Shown: positions 44,360 through 58,281 of the stretch, in pieces | Numbering within the stretch: position 1 is the stretch's first letter | Layout: every line of letters begins with the position of its first letter | Assembly (NCBI GenBank): GCA_015680685.1 | Contig: MNCI01037842.1 | Span: forward strand, 1 to 64,000 | Direction: 5' to 3' | Origin: Gnetum montanum | Lineage: Eukaryota > Streptophyta > Gnetopsida > Gnetales > Gnetaceae | Length of the DNA stretch: 64,000 nt | The notes under the pieces: generated by a model | Databases searched by the model: none | The model's input: only the letters and a program-made list of their open reading frames with translations | What the model was told of the DNA's origin: nothing | Program-made: the position numbers and the translations under genes

Positions 44360-46056
44360 CTATTTTGATTTAGCAGACACTTGGTCATTTATTACTCCTG
44401 TAAAAAAGAGTTCATCTAGAAATTGATTAGAGAGCAGGTTCTCCTCCTCTTTATTATGACATCTTAACCAAGAGAGATGGTCAATGATCACATTCTTAGT
44501 CCCTTTTTGATCTACCATTGTGAGATTTAATTCCTGTAAGATCATGAGCCACTGTATGATATGGGGACTCACCATTGGCTTAGTCATTAGGAAGCAAATG
44601 GCATTATGATATGTGGGCACAAACACTTTATAGCCAAGAACATAGTGCCTAAACTTTTCAAGAGCATACGCCATTGTCGTTAGTTCTTTCTTAGTTGTGG
44701 TGTAATTTAACTATGCACCTATAATGCTTTGGCTCATGTAGTGGATGTAGTATGGATGTTTCTTATCATCCAACTACATAAGCATGGCTCCTAAGGCATA
44801 ATTAGATGCATCTGTCATTATATGAAATCATCTAGACTAGTGTGGTTCTTATAGAATTATAGTTTCTACAAGTTTTTTCTTTAGATGTTGGAATGCATGT
44901 TCACACTCCCTAGTCTAGATGAATGGAGCATCTTTCTTTGTAAGCTTGACCAATAGCTTTACAATCTTAAAGAAATTCTCTATAAATCACCAATAGTAGC
45001 TAGTGTGTCCAAGGAATGATTGGACATCTTTGGCTATCTTTGGTTGGTGTGTGATTCCTTAGATGATTCTTATCTTTTCAGGGTTTACCTCAATCCATTT
45101 TTGAATAATTCTATGTCCTAGTACTATGCCTTCTTGTACCATTAAATGGCTTTCTACTAATTAATCCAAAGGTTTATTTCAACACATCTTTTCAATACTT
45201 ACTCAAGGTGATCTGAGGCTTGCTCAAATGTAGCCCCATAGGTAGAAAAGTCATCTATAAAGACTTACACCTTGCTACCAATATACTATTGAAAAATACT
45301 AAAGACTAGGCATTGACATGTTGCAAGGGCATTGCATAGACCAAATGACATCTTTCATTATGCAAAAGTTCCCTAGTGACTCATGAATATTATTTTGGAC
45401 TAATCTTTTGGCACAATCTAGATTTGGTTATAGCGACTATAACAATTCAAGAAGCTATAATAGCAATACCCAGATATGGTGTCCAACACTTGTTGCAAAA
45501 ATGGCAATGGAAAATGATCCTTAAAAGTTTCCATATTCAATAGCCTAAAGTTGATATACACCTACCACTTACCATCTTTCTTTGGCACAATTACGAGTGG
45601 GCTAACCCACTTACTATCCATGATGGGATAGATAAACCCTACCTTAAGGATTTTTTCTATTTCCTCTTTGATGATTTGATTTAACTTGGTATTCAATCAT
45701 CTCTATGGCTATGTTCATGGATTCATGGTTGGATTAGTATAGATATGATGCTGGCATATCCTTGGATCAATTCCAGTTAGTTTAAGATATGACTAAACAA
45801 AGGTTGTTGGCCATTTGTTGACCACCTCCAATAGCCTGTCTTTTTATTTGGGAGAAATATTTGTAGTGATTATAACTAGCTTATCATTTTTAAAAAGTGC
45901 ATACTTCATATCAACTAGTAGAGTTTTTAACTCTAGAGGATCTAACTTAAAATTATCAAGGGTTTCTAGCTCTTCCCAATAGGTATTATCAACTTCATCA
46001 TCAGAGAGTTGGTGATGAACTTTCTTAATTTCATCATGCCCTTGACATAAGCACAT
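44360..46056 (-). pseudogene. Element D reverse transcriptase and RNase H
   Basis: The linker at 45844-46056 (LDPLELKTLLVDMKYALF) is the LKPLPEHLKYAFL block of Athila-type pol. RT entry (DSKWVSPLVIVPKKDGKWVG-type) lies near 45570-45620. The catalytic box reads VFIDDFSTYG (about 45245-45275) and is intact. RNase H at 44360-44674 reads MAYALEKFRHYVLGYKVFVP and GTKNVIIDHLSWL. Only one RNase H is present, unlike A. Several stops. Confidence 0.85.
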
Positions 46057-46740
46057 GTTAGGCTCTTAGTAGGTTTCATGCATCATGTGCTACTATCAGA
46101 GTTAGCTATCAGTCACTAGGTGCCATCCTATTTTGTGGTTACTACATATAGGTGCCTTTGGATATCTGTTTTATGTGCATACTGATTGCATGTTTTAATG
46201 ACTATACATTTAATAGATCAAATTTTCTATATGTAATTGCACTTGGTATTAATGTACATGATGCATGAAACTTCCTTCTTCTTGAGTTCTACAAATTCAT
46301 TCTCCTTGGATATTTCCAAGGAGAGGTTCCTTATGCCCATTCATGCATCAACAGTGCTTAACCATGTATGTTCCATAATGATGGCGAAGTATCCTTTGCA
46401 ATTTTCTACCTTGATCACTAAAAAATTATCAAGCTATAATCAGAAAAAAAATGTTTTTATAATGTCCTCCACTAATCCCAAAGGGACAGTGATTAACTAG
46501 TCTAGTAATTCCAAACAAATATTGCTCTTCTTGAGAGGTGGTAGGTTGTAAGCCTTATACATGTCATCGGAGATGAGATTGACATTGAAACCAAAATCAA
46601 GAAGAGCCTTACATGACTCATGTTTAGCAATTTGTAAGTAAACAAGAGAACTTCCCAAGTTAAACCTCTTCATGAAAAGGTTGCTAGCCTTGATCCAATC
46701 AAAGACAACATGAGTTAACATTATAGTGCAGATCTATGGT
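46057..46740 (-). pseudogene. Element D protease
   Basis: CKALLDFGFNVNLISDDMYK (about 46570-46620) is the active-site block with D-S-G changed to D-F-G, followed by NLPPLKKSNICLELLD as in B. The distal flap/GRP region is heavily decayed. Confidence 0.75.
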
Positions 46741-49107
46741 GGCTTTTGATTTGAAGGACCCATGAATGTGTTTGATGTAGAGGATGAGGATGTTGGAGAT
46801 ATAGGGAGACTAGACACATTAGGTTGTGAGGGTTTGGGAGGACTATTGGATCAAAAAAATGATTATTTCATAGATCTATTGTCCGAACCACTCAGCTAGA
46901 AGGCTAGTTGTAAATTTACAACCCTCGTAGCATTTTGTTACTATGATTGTGAGGGAATTTTCCCTTGCATAGATGGAGAAAGAGGTAACTAAGTTACAAG
47001 TAATGGGATGTATGCAAATAGATGTAGAGGATGGTAAGGATATGGGGTTTTTCCTCAAGTAGATCATGAATGAGTTTGATGGTACTCTAGAGGATAATGA
47101 TGATGTCAAACTGAGGCATGGTTGGCAAAGCCATGTGGAGAAATGGGTTGCTAAACATAGTACTTGTATGGATCTAATTGGCTATAAGGATACTACTATC
47201 TCAATAGTGGTGTTTCTCATGACTGTGGTTAGAGGAGTTCTTCTTGGATAGTAAGCTCATTGTTGCTAGTGAAAGTACCTTGGATTACCTTTGTACTTGT
47301 CAAGGATTTAGCATGTACACACCAAACTCTTGTAAGTGTGACACCATAGGGAAAAATTCCTTAGGATGATCATATTGACAAATTTCACATTCAACATCAT
47401 CATTAGAGTCTATCTCTACAACTTCTTCTATTGTGGTAGTTTTGCCCTTACCTCTTTTGTAGGCATGCTTAACTTCTTTCCACCTCTTGTAGTTGTGATC
47501 ACTATTCTGCTCTTTGGATTATTTAGTAACCTTCATAGTAGTTTAGAATTTCTAATCCAAAGAGTCCTATAATTTATCAACCTTTTCCAAAATATCAAAA
47601 ATATATTTTTGGAAGGGCAAGGATTTTCTACTCACCACCTCATCGAGTGATGACTCTGTCTTGTCACAGAATCATACCTCCCTTTTCCTAATGGAAGGAT
47701 CCCTATTATATTCTTCTAAACTTTCTTTCTTTTGAAACTCTTCTTCTTCTTTTGCTACCTATTTTATTAGCCTTTGTATCTAATGAGCTCTTAGTTTAGA
47801 CAATCTCCCTTGGGCATAAACCCGAAGAGTTCTTCTATTTTCTGCTTTAAGCCCATCTATGATGTGGCAGAGTTGTTCCCTTTGAGAATAATCATGGCCA
47901 AACCAATGGTGTAAAAGAGAATAATATCTACCCATGGTAGCATTCAAGGATTCATGTGTTCCCTATTTTCAACCTTGGATTTGCATTCTTAGATTAGACA
48001 CTCTAGAATATGTCTAGTATTTGTCATTAAATAGTTCTAGCATGGTACTCCATGTGTGAGTGGATTATGGTTGCAAGCATAGATACGAGCATTTTGCCTC
48101 TTTGATGAGCATCCTAGGAAATAGCTTCAATTTATGCTAGTCATTTTCTATGTTTTTTAACATGCAAACATCATTAAATTCTTGTAGATAATTTTACAAA
48201 TCAAAGTTATAAACCCCCTCAAATCTTGGGATATTGTTCATGTTTAGGTGCTTGATCCAACTATCTCTCACATGCATGGTTAGAATTTTTATAGCCTCTA
48301 CAATATTTAACATACTTTTCTTTGCTAGTAAAGGCTCATCATCATCATTATCTCATCATCACTAATGATATCTCCTATTACCCCTTCGTTCATTGTGGGC
48401 CTAGAGATTAGCATGATTGTCTCATTTTTCACCTCCATCATGATTATTCCTTCTACAACATTTTTCAGAACTAGAAGAAGAGAAAGAAGAAGATGCAAAT
48501 TAAGAGGATGAAGAGGAAGAGGACTATAACACCATGGTCTCTACCAATTTTCCTTTGGTTTTCATAGCCATTTTCATCAATTTTTTTATCATCTGGATGC
48601 TTGTCCGAGCTCCAACCTTGACTACCATCTTTTGTTGATAGTGGACCATAGATTTAGAGTTGGACCCCCATCATCAGTAACAAGGAATGGAGAATTTTCA
48701 TGTTGAGAGCATCTAGAGGAAGGATCCTCATTATCATCTTGGTTAAGTAGGAACAAGTGATTGGTAAACCATTTCCCCTTCACAAACTCATGTTGCTTCT
48801 CTTGGTGTCAATCTTTTCAGCATTGTGTTTCAATGGAATGGTAGCCCTAGTAGTCATAATCATGCATAATGTACTCCTCTTGAAAATATTGGATTCCTAA
48901 CTACTTAAGATTTTGAAGAATCATCATGGGCACAAATCGATCTAGAGGCATTACAATGTTGCCTTACATATCATGTGATCGCAATTGTTCATCCTAATGT
49001 AGGATGAAGGTGAAGTTAGGCACATACTCATTTGAATGAGTATATACCACCTTGCATTCTTAAGGGACTAGTGATTTAGCATCATCATGCTTGTGAGAAG
49101 AAGACAT
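46741..49107 (-). pseudogene. Element D gag
   Basis: Starts at ATG 49107 (MSSSHKHDDAKSLVPKE) with YTHSNEYVPNFTFILG close behind. The segment 47860-47990 is the uninterrupted homologue of the site where A inserted into C. Many stops. Confidence 0.72.
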
Positions 49108-49240
49108 TTTGAAAACAAATAGAAAATCAGTGTGCTAATGTGCTTATACTATGTGTGAGAATGATGTTAACCTTATGGTTTGTCCAACGATGTTAATGAT
49201 ACTCATTACTCCTAGTTAGCACATGTTTCAAACAAAAAGA

Positions 49241-49260
49241 GTCACTAGAAATGGCACCAA
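49241..49260 (-). other. Primer binding site of D (tRNA-Asp type)
   Basis: The minus strand reads TTGGTGCCATTTCTAGTGAC directly after the LTR end CACTACTCATCA. Confidence 0.85.
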
Positions 49261-50207
49261 TGATGAGTAGTGAAAGATACTTCTATGCTCAACCATACAA
49301 ATTACAAAGCATTCATGCATGATCCAGTCAAATTCTACAAACTTTATAATTTTTTGGTGCACTAGTTCTCTAGGAAGTAAACTAGGCATTGATAACATTT
49401 ATTGTCTTCCCAACTACACTTGTAAAGCTCAAGGGTATGTTTAAGTGTGATTGAGGTGCATTATTTTTATCATTTTATATTTTATGATTTTGGTACTTGA
49501 AATAAAGAGGATAAAGAATAAAGTAATTTAATGTCTACATTAATCTAATTGGCTAACTATTGTTTAACTAGTCCTAACATAAGTATCTAGTCCCACATGC
49601 CATACGCATCCTAAACACATATAAGATTGTTAGGGCACCAAGAGTTAAGCACTTCTAGGATTACCAAATGTCACATGCATGCTTGAAGTGGTTGTACTTA
49701 TGTATTTACTTAATCACTATTTAGCTTATCTTGCTTAAATACTTAATTAGCTTAATTACTGAGAAAAATTAAATAAATAATTGTAAACGTTAAATGCATG
49801 AATAAAAAATTTAAGCTATCCAAAATTCTACAAGATTTATTAAGAAGCTAATATTTACTACCACACACACTATTTTCCTCAGGTACAACAATGCTTGAAT
49901 AAATATTTGTATACTCAATGACTTCTGCTATAGGCACTCAGGAAAATGTTCTAACTTTTGAATGTAAAAACTACAAAAGCTTTGCTACAACTATGACTAG
50001 ACTCCCCATAAACATGACTATGAGCTTGTATTTATAGTTTTTATTATTGGGCTACATCAACAAGGCCCTGTAGATGTAGAGAAAATGCTATGTTGATGCA
50101 GCCTCATCAACAAGGCAACACTATGTAAATGGGATCGCATCGATGGAGGCATGTCGACGAGGCCATGTCAATGGGGATCCATCAATGCAATACTTTGATG
50201 TTCATCA
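49261..50207 (-). mobile_element. 5' LTR of element D (947 bp)
   Basis: The minus strand begins TGATGAACATC at 50207 and ends CTACTCATCA at 49261. A minus-strand TATA box (CTATAAATACAAG) is near 50025-50040, with GTTGATG/CATCAAC dyads and GGCCTTGTTGATG upstream. Confidence 0.85.
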
Positions 50208-50368
50208 TATATAATATATATACCTATAATTTGATCAAGAGAATCTTGAAAAAATCACATTGAAGTTTAGTTAATCTAGTATATTAAAAATTTTCAAGTT
50301 ACCATTTTACCAAATTCTATGTATTCGATAATAATTTTGGTCCACTATGATTGCATGATGAGAAGGAT

Positions 50369-50605
50369 AACTAATTCCAAGTTTGGTACTAAATCTTGTA
50401 CTACAAAATATTTTTAGTTTTCATGTATTATTGTTTCCATACATGCTCTTGTGCCTTTCCAAGTTTTATTCCTTATGCATTGAATTAACTAATCCCAAGT
50501 TTGTTACTAAATCTTGTGCTACAATATATTTTGAATTTTCGTGGATTGTTGTTTCTATGAATACTCTCATGCCTTTTTGATTTTTATTCCTTGTGCATTG
50601 CAATA
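50369..50605. repeat. Two-copy 118-bp tandem repeat
   Basis: AACTAATTCCAAGTTTGGTA at 50369 recurs as AACTAATCCCAAGTTTGTTA at 50487, and the similarity continues through the whole unit. AT-rich, non-coding. Confidence 0.85.
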
Positions 50606-50654
50606 ACAAGACATAAACATAGAAGCCATATATTATGTAGAATAATTATGGTAG

Positions 50655-50787
50655 TATTATGAATAAAATATTATTCAGTGTTACCAATAACATCTCTATC
50701 TAGAGTTATGGATGAAATATTATTTAGTGTTATCTATAACCTCTCCTTGGAGTGTTATGAATGAAGTATTATTTAGTGTTATTGATG
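50655..50787. repeat. Three-copy 50-bp minisatellite
   Basis: Units starting TATTATGAATAAAATATTAT (50655), GTTATGGATGAAATATTATT (50705) and GTTATGAATGAAGTATTATT (50754). Confidence 0.85.
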
Positions 50788-51739
50788 TATAACTAGTAGT
50801 TGGCCTCCCAACCAAAATCAAAATATACTTATATAGTTACCTAAAAATGAAATCCATGATATCTATAACCTATTAAAGAGAATAATAACTATCATTTTTA
50901 ATAATAAATGAGTTTACACTTTGAAATATTAATTTTATGAAGGTGTTATTTATTTCAATTTTTATTTTACAAACATGAAATAATGTGGAATAGAAAATAT
51001 AGAAGAAAATAAAAACTAATGTTAAAATGTTGTTTTTATAGAAATCTCTTAACTCAAGAAGATGTAAGCAAAATATTGAGTTAAAATTAAAAACATGTAC
51101 TAAATAACAATAACATGTAGATCACTCTGTTTATTATAATAAAGGTTTTTTAAAATCTAAAAGTTCCAATAACTATATTGGGAAGTAAAAACTAGTTTGT
51201 TTTTTGAGAAATATTTAGAAATGTATTAATGCAAAATATGTATAGTAAGAAAATATAAAGGGGAAGAAAAGAATCCACCAATGGCACAAAACTTAAAACC
51301 ACTACTTGTTAATGTTAGGCCATGCAAGAAACCACAACCAAAATATGTCTACTGGAATAGGCAACAAAAACATAGAGCTTTGTAAAGGTCCAGTAGTAAA
51401 GGGATCCAACACAAAAATCAAAAATCGCATACCCAAATGCCCTAGAACCTAGCATCACCATCAAAACCCAATCACCAAAATCTCTCAAGATTCTTATCTC
51501 CAATAAGACTTTGCCTCCCTATCCATAGTCTAAAGTTGAGATAGGAGCTCCAATTCCTCCTCGTGCAGGTCATTACCACTTCTTGATCAATGAATCTCTT
51601 GCTATTGCAATTTAGATTTTTGCAAGCAGACGATGTCACATGTTTCCTAATGAAGAATCTTCTTAAAGGTATTTCTTTTACAAAGGGAACCCTACCCCCT
51701 ATAGTTCCATGAGAGGATTCTCATGTCTTTCATCCTATG
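50788..51739. other. AT-rich DNA, no gene seen
   Basis: The 51315-51540 part may continue the LINE-like frame to the right, but no motif was found. Confidence 0.4.
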
Positions 51740-52500
51740 GATTTGAAAATCTTCTTGAGGCTTAGATACATCCCCATGTTAATATCCAACTATATCCTTT
51801 TAGCTTGGGTCATAGAAACTAATAGATGTTCCACCTTGCTTGTATCAAGTGAAACCAGGAAAGGGCCATCATTCATGGCACTTCTTTTAGTAGTCTCTTC
51901 CAAGGAGGGTAAGGGAACCCCCATATCCACATTAACCTAGCTACTAAGGGAGGTGGTTCAAATCCCAAATGCTAACCAAAAAACACCACATGCCTCACTC
52001 CATCTTTGATGGGTGATCCCAAGGAACTTGAAGACTCTAGCAACAATGATGACCCATATAACATTGGCAAAACTAGCGAACTAGATTATCCTCCTTCACA
52101 AATACCCTATAGATCTTTGGATTCAACCTAATATCTTTCCACATCCTCCACCTTTTTCACCCCTTTACCACTAGCCTGAGCACCCTATTTCTTGGCCCTT
52201 GCCCCAACGGTATTCATTTTCATTGTCCTATTGGGCTTAGAAGGCCCCACATCTTGATGTGGATTTCATGGAAGCCTTCCCTTTTAGGTTACAAACATCC
52301 AACCCTTACACTTCTTCTTCATGTGAGCCCCTTGCCTTCCCACCTTGCAGTCTATCATCTAGTACCCTACCTTATCACATGTGTTGCAATGACAAAGTCT
52401 AGCCAATTTCATAACTACATAAGGATCAATGATCATATTCTCATATTCAATGTTTACCTGTTCCTCTCATGAGGAAAATTTGAGCATGACCTCATGGACC
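51740..52500 (-). pseudogene. LINE-type ORF1 / zinc-knuckle remnant
   Basis: The minus strand reads VNIEYENMIIDPYVVMKLAR, then CNTCDKVGYQMIDC-like sequence (Gln position is TAG), then GAHMKKKCKGWM. The CxxC-x4-Y-x4-C spacing is a CCHC knuckle with His changed to Tyr. The preceding V-EYE block is typical of plant L1 ORF1 (DUF4283-knuckle) proteins. It is cut at 52503 by the G LTR. A knuckle this short could be misread. Confidence 0.35.
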
Positions 52501-52503
52501 AAC

Positions 52504-54386
52504 TAAAACACCACCAATTTTGGGTTTTTACAATTCAATAGAAAATTTGTCTAATTGTAAAAACTTGGCAAATTTTTCCAAGTGTTGGTGCTAAACTTCC
52601 TAGGATAGCCAATGTAGCATGCATCAAGGCCTGTTTTGCAAAAGTTTCTAAGTGTTAACAATAGTTGCATGAAAATTTTTCTAAGTGTCCTACTATGCTC
52701 TAACTTTTCTTGCTATGCTGCCTAGCGTAGCCAATGTAGCATACATTTCCATGGAAAATTTGCCCAAGTGCCAGGTTAGAATTTTTTTGGGTCACCTAGG
52801 ATGGATGAAACAATTTGGAAAATTTCCTATCTCTTGGATTATCACACTTGCTATGCTTCCCATGGTATCTAGTGTGGCACATGTTCTAGTGGCTAGTTTA
52901 CCCAAAGTACCAGGCTAGAGGTTGTTAAAATTTCTTGGGATCGAAAAAATAGTTTGACAAATTTTCCATGTCATGCTTGCTTCACTCCCCAGCGTACCCA
53001 GCATAGCACAAGTTCTAATACCCAATTTTGCCTAAGTGTTGGACAAGAATCTATCAAGCTAGCTTGACATGAAAGACACATTTGGCACATTTTCTAACTT
53101 TCAAGGCTACCACTCCTTATACATCCGAGAGTGTAGCCAATGTACCATGAAAGAAAACTGTAGATTTTGTCAAATTTTGGCTAAGCCCCCTTGTTATGCT
53201 CCCCAATGTAGCTAGTGTAACCAATGTGAAACATCAAAATTTTACAAACTTTCATTAAGTGTTGTGTTATGCTCTAAAGCATAACTAGCTTGACACTAAA
53301 GAAAAGCCTTTGAGAGCCTCCAAAAGCCTCTAGAACTTAACATCAATCTTTGTCTAAACTCCAATGTTCCTTTGGCAAGTAAGATCAATAGTTTGCATTT
53401 CCTTTGCATTCCCATTGGTCCCAAAAATTGTCCCTATGCTTGACCCTACCCAAAAGGGGGAAAGACATAGTCTCAGAGCATAGCCTCCAAGTTATACTAT
53501 TTTTCACTATTTGTAGGTACATTTTGGTCTCTCTTCAACTTTGGCATGTGTAGTCTAGGTAGTTTAGTCATGGTTCAATAGTCTCTAGGAACCTATTGCT
53601 ATTCTTTAGAGTGTAACACTTTGCTATTGTCATAAGAGCATAACATGTTAGCGTAACCCCATCTATGCTCATTCCATGTGGTGCTAGATCCCCATTTCAT
53701 GCTAAACCTAGCCCTATAAATACCTCAACGTTCAGCACTTTAGTGGTTGAAAAATTAAAAGAGCATTGAGCATTTTAACTTTTTGAGAATCCTTAGCATT
53801 CTCACACATGAGAACCTAAGCTTCATACCTTGGCATGCCCCCAAAATGCAATCCACCATTGCACTTACAAAACATAGCAACAACCGACCCAGTAGGTTCA
53901 ATTCTCATAGTAGCTCCATGTCCTAGGTGTCCTAGAGACTGTGACTTCACTACTACACTACCACGGTGCTTGCCTATACATCAAGTACCTTTCTCACCTC
54001 TTTTTCTACAATAACTACGCTCTTCTTTTTGGGACAATGCATTCTTCATTCTCAAGTTCTATTCCATTTTTAAGCATTTTTATTTGATATTAAGCATAAA
54101 TATTACATTTTTTTCTATTTAATATGTATTTTCACATTCACTTTACTATTCTTAGGCTGGGACACCCCGTTATTCTTTGGATTAGCCTATCCTGGTGTCC
54201 ACGCGTAACATAGTATAAATCCCTGTTGCACATGATTACTTTAACAACACATAAGTCCCTATATGATCAACCAGACCATTCAGGGTACCTCATTTCCATT
54301 CCAGCATGACCCTCGTATAGATTCATGGTGAGGCTATGAAACCACTAACCTCTTGGTGTTCCAACCATTGACATTTTCAAACATCA
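52504..54386 (+). mobile_element. 5' LTR of element G (1883 bp)
   Basis: Begins TAAAACACCACCAATTTTGGG (E: TGAAACACCACCAAATTTGGG) and ends ACATTTTCAAACATCA. U3 contains repeated TATGCTC...GAGCATA dyads, for example GTTATGCTCTAAAGCATAAC near 53265. TATAAATA at 53715, U5 block near 54251 (ATAAGTCCC, so the GT of GTAAGT is lost). Confidence 0.82.
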
Positions 54387-54393
54387 TAATTTT

Positions 54394-54410
54394 TGGTTCT
54401 AGGAGAAGGG
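54394..54410 (+). other. Primer binding site of G (tRNA-Asn type)
   Basis: TGGTTCTAGGAGAAGGG, seven bases after the LTR, a diverged version of the site in A. Confidence 0.6.
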
Positions 54411-54860
54411 CCTTCCATTCCTTCTGTGTTTAAGGATAGTCTCACATACTTTCTACACCTCCATTACTAGTTGCAAGCTAGTGTAGATGTAACACCCTAT
54501 CGACCTACCATGATAGCAAATAGATCATAGGCCAACATAGGAGTTGTTTGTGGTTCAGTTGGTGTAGATTGATCCTAGTTGTCGATTCCCTTGGAACCCC
54601 ATCAAAGAAAAAGCCCAACTATGTTCGTCTTGTCAAACTCTAAGTGATCTACAGAGCGTAACAACTCCTCAAAGTGTAACAATCCCTCAGAGTGTAATGA
54701 GTGTAATGCCAGAGTTAGTCACTTTTTCATAGCATTTCTAGAGTTGGTCATTTTTTGGCTAGTTTTCATAGTTTTCATACATAGCCATTTTTTAAATGTT
54801 TTTTGCACTTAAACATTTTTTGTCAAAACTTCCTTTTCTTACATCCTTCTACATGATAAC

Positions 54861-57600
54861 ATGAATTCTATAAACCCTTCAACATTTTCCCTAAGCATAG
54901 AGGTAGCTCATCCTATCCAATAGGTGGTGGACATTGAGTCCCTAGTCAATCTTGTACAACCACAATAGTAGTCACTCAGACTATGTAACCAACTACCTAA
55001 ACACATGGCATTGGACAACAAGAGATACAACTTCCTTTACGTAAAGCTTTAGGCAGGTTTGTTCCTATACCACCAAGAAATTGATGCAAAGCATAGCTTT
55101 GAAGTCACTCATTGAAATGGGAAGGAGTTCCTTCCTACATGCAACGTGTTCATCCCAGTCACTGGCACCTTTAGGTGGCTACTAGACCAACTCATTAGAG
55201 TAAGTGGGCTGAAAGAGCAAGATACGAGATCAAACTATGACCAGCCCCTATAGGATGAACAAGAGGAGTTTGAAGCTCATTTAGAGAGTGATATTCTATT
55301 CATATCTCTACCCAACAACCTATCTCTAGTTTGTCCCACACCAATCATAGTTTTCTACCTTCTTTGTGGCAATAGTATCACTCTTGCCATCCAAGTCAAT
55401 GCCTGTGGTAGCTAACCACCAAATGTTGCATGTACAAAGTGTAGGATCATCTACCACCTTTTCCTTTGTTATCTCCTCCCAATCTATGAAGCCTTCCCTG
55501 TCAGCATCTATGATGCCAACAAAATTGTATGTGCACATAATTCATTTATCTTTGTCACAAACAAGTTAGGTGTCTTTCATCACAACCATCTCAGTGACAC
55601 CTCCAACAATAGCTCAAGCTAGAACTGTGTGGTGGGCTATGACCTCTATGCCTATTTCATAGTAGTCACAAATTCCACAATACATGTAACAACAAACTCA
55701 ACAAGTGTCCCATGTGGTAGTACAACCCACAACAGCATTGTGGGCCACTCAAATGGCACCACAAGCAATGCAACTAGTGCAACCTAATACAACATCCCAA
55801 AGTTTAGACCAAGCACTCCAACACATTTAAACTCTCATGGAGGAGGTTAGGTGGCTTAAGGTAACTAACTCAGAAATAGTTCATGTAATGGACTTCTATC
55901 AAGATGACCCCATCAGTCCAGTGGTCCTACCACTAACCCTACCTCTTGGAGTCCAACCTCCTCAATTCATAAAATATAATGGTGAGGGTGATTGCAACGC
56001 CCACCTTGTAACTTTTCAATCTAAATGCCTACTTTTGTATGCATGGCCACACATAATCATCTACATCTTTGCCATGTCCCTAGTTAGCAAGGCTCTTGAT
56101 TGGTACCATGCACTCCTTAGAGCTTCTATATCAACTTTGGAGGAGCTACTTAGCCAATTTGTAACTCGCTTCCAATATAACTTGAAGTCCAAGGCCACAT
56201 TGGACCAATTAGTAAACATCAAGCAAAGAGCACTAGAGCCAATACAAAAATTCATACAATGTTGGAGTGCTTCCCTCAATGAAATCCATGAGCTGATAGC
56301 AGAAACTTGCTAACTATCTTCATAGATGCAGTAAATGACTTTATCAAGTCAAAATTGTACTATTTATCCCTCTACTCCTTGAGCCATGCCTTTGCTCAAA
56401 CAAGGAGCATACAGAATACAACAGAGGCTAGTAAGAACCTAGCCTATGTGGCCTATAAAAATGCACACATGAAAAAGGACAAAGAAAATGGAAAGACAAC
56501 AATAACTAGTGTAGTTGTGGTCGATGAGGCCAAGCCCTAGCCAACAACAAGGCATTAGGTTATGGCAGTTTGGAAGCCAACTATCCTCAAAGGCCAAACT
56601 TTGAGCTCAAGGATCACTCAAAGTATAACCCTTTGCCCATCAAGCTATTTGAGCTATTGGACTAGTTGCTTAGTGCTAGGCACATCCAACACAAGAAAAT
56701 GTCTGAGGATGCATATAAGCATCATGAAATGTACTACGAGGTCCTCAGAAACCCCTCAGTAGCTATGCCAAATGAGCCCTCTATCCCTTAAATCTTTATA
56801 TTGGATTGATTCTACAACTATTTCCAGTTGCATGGCCATGACACAAACTATTTCTTAGCATTAAAAGATGACATTCAATGCATGATTGATTAGGGCAAAT
56901 TGGTCCTTGACAAGAGCAATCCTATATGACTAGAAAGTTAATTAATGAAAGTCTATAAGGATCCCCTCAATGCTAGCAGTGCAAGTTACATCATCAATGT
57001 TATTAGCATTGCTGACAATGAAGAACTTGCACATGAACTGTTTGTGGTTTGTGTGCCCTCAGGTGATGCTAGAGCCTCAACGTCAACTAGACCATAGTCC
57101 ACTTTTGTCATCAAAGAACCACCTTAGGCACCCATAACATCCTTTGTGGTTAGGGCCCCATAGCACGTTGTAGTGATGGAAACCTAGACACCTTTTTTCA
57201 TTAGGATGCCAAGACGTGCAAACCCCCCACATGCCTAGGGCCTGGTGGTGGAAACTGCACACATCCTACCCACCCAAATTCATACCCTAAGAAATCTAAT
57301 GAGCATCTAGCTAACAAAATGATCAGGAAATGTATGGAGTTAGGTCATCCTAAGCCTATCCCCTTCTCATCCATCCCAATGGCCTCATTCTCTTAGATTT
57401 CCAACACAAATAAAAATAACTAATGAATGAGCACTGAGGCTGAGAAGCCCACTACATAACCAAAGTCTAAATCTCCTCTTTGGGAGATTCATCTCTTGGG
57501 TCACATGGAGGAGGTAAATTCCATAAAAATAATGGATAGTAGAAAATATTTCCTAGATGCACTAGCACAAGTTAAATAGGCTCTTAAACAAAAGAACATA
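54861..57600 (+). pseudogene. Element G gag
   Basis: The ATG at 54861 (MNSINPSTFSLSIEV) matches the E start. The capsid domain is at 55837-56313 (VMDFYQDDPISPVVLPLTLP ... ALDWYHALLRASISTLEELL ... PIQKFIQCWSASLNEIHEL), open for 158 codons. Finger region near 56810-56920 (LHGHDTNYFLALKDDIQCMI) with Cys residues lost to Tyr/Phe. Frame changes and stops elsewhere. Confidence 0.82.
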
Positions 57601-58281
57601 ACCTTGAGCCTATATGACCTAGTAATGACTTTCGTTACTCACTATGAAGCATTAGTTCGCATGCTGACATCTATTCTTGTTAAGAAATTTTTTTCAATAG
57701 ATGAAAATGCCATTCATGCCATAATGCTTTCCCCCACAACCCAAGAGTCAAGGTCAACACCCTTGACTTTTCATGATGAGGTGGTCAAGGTTGATCCTAA
57801 AAAGGATCAGGTGACTAGTGTGCCAATGTTTATAAAAATTCACAAAGGCCAATATAAAATCTGCATAGTGCACATCGATGACAAGGCAGCAATGAATTTC
57901 ATCCCATTCCCCGTTATTGAAAAACTTGGCCTGGTTGATCATATCAAGCTGGTGAAAACAATGTGCTTCAAATTCTTCCATGGAGCACATGTTGTTGTAA
58001 AGAGAATGATCATGATAGCCTTTGTGGTAGGGGAGCAATTCTCCACTACCACTGAGTTCACTATTGCTAAGGAAATGCCTGGATTCAACCTAACCTTAGG
58101 GAGGTCTTGGTTAGCCCAATTACAGGCTATTTCCTCATCTATTCATCAAGAGATCCACTTGCCCTATGAGGGTGGAGAGATGGTGATGTATGGTGACAAT
58201 GTAACTCCCCTGACCATCAACAACGTTGACATAGAACATGAGTTAGAAGTAGAGTTCTCTGAGGACACACCACCCATTTAG
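57601..58281 (+). pseudogene. Element G protease
   Basis: Open for 225 codons from 57604. Active-site block VHIDDKAAMNFIPFPVIEK (Gly of the triad changed to Lys) and GFNLTLGRSWLAQLQAISSS. Ends at 58281, about 700 bp before the last exon of the antisense gene. Relatively well preserved compared with A. Confidence 0.82.

Noticed and set aside
57604-58281. Intact host gene of 225 codons
   Set aside because: It is the protease part of G: it has the LGR-x-WL block and aligns with A 17624-18250.
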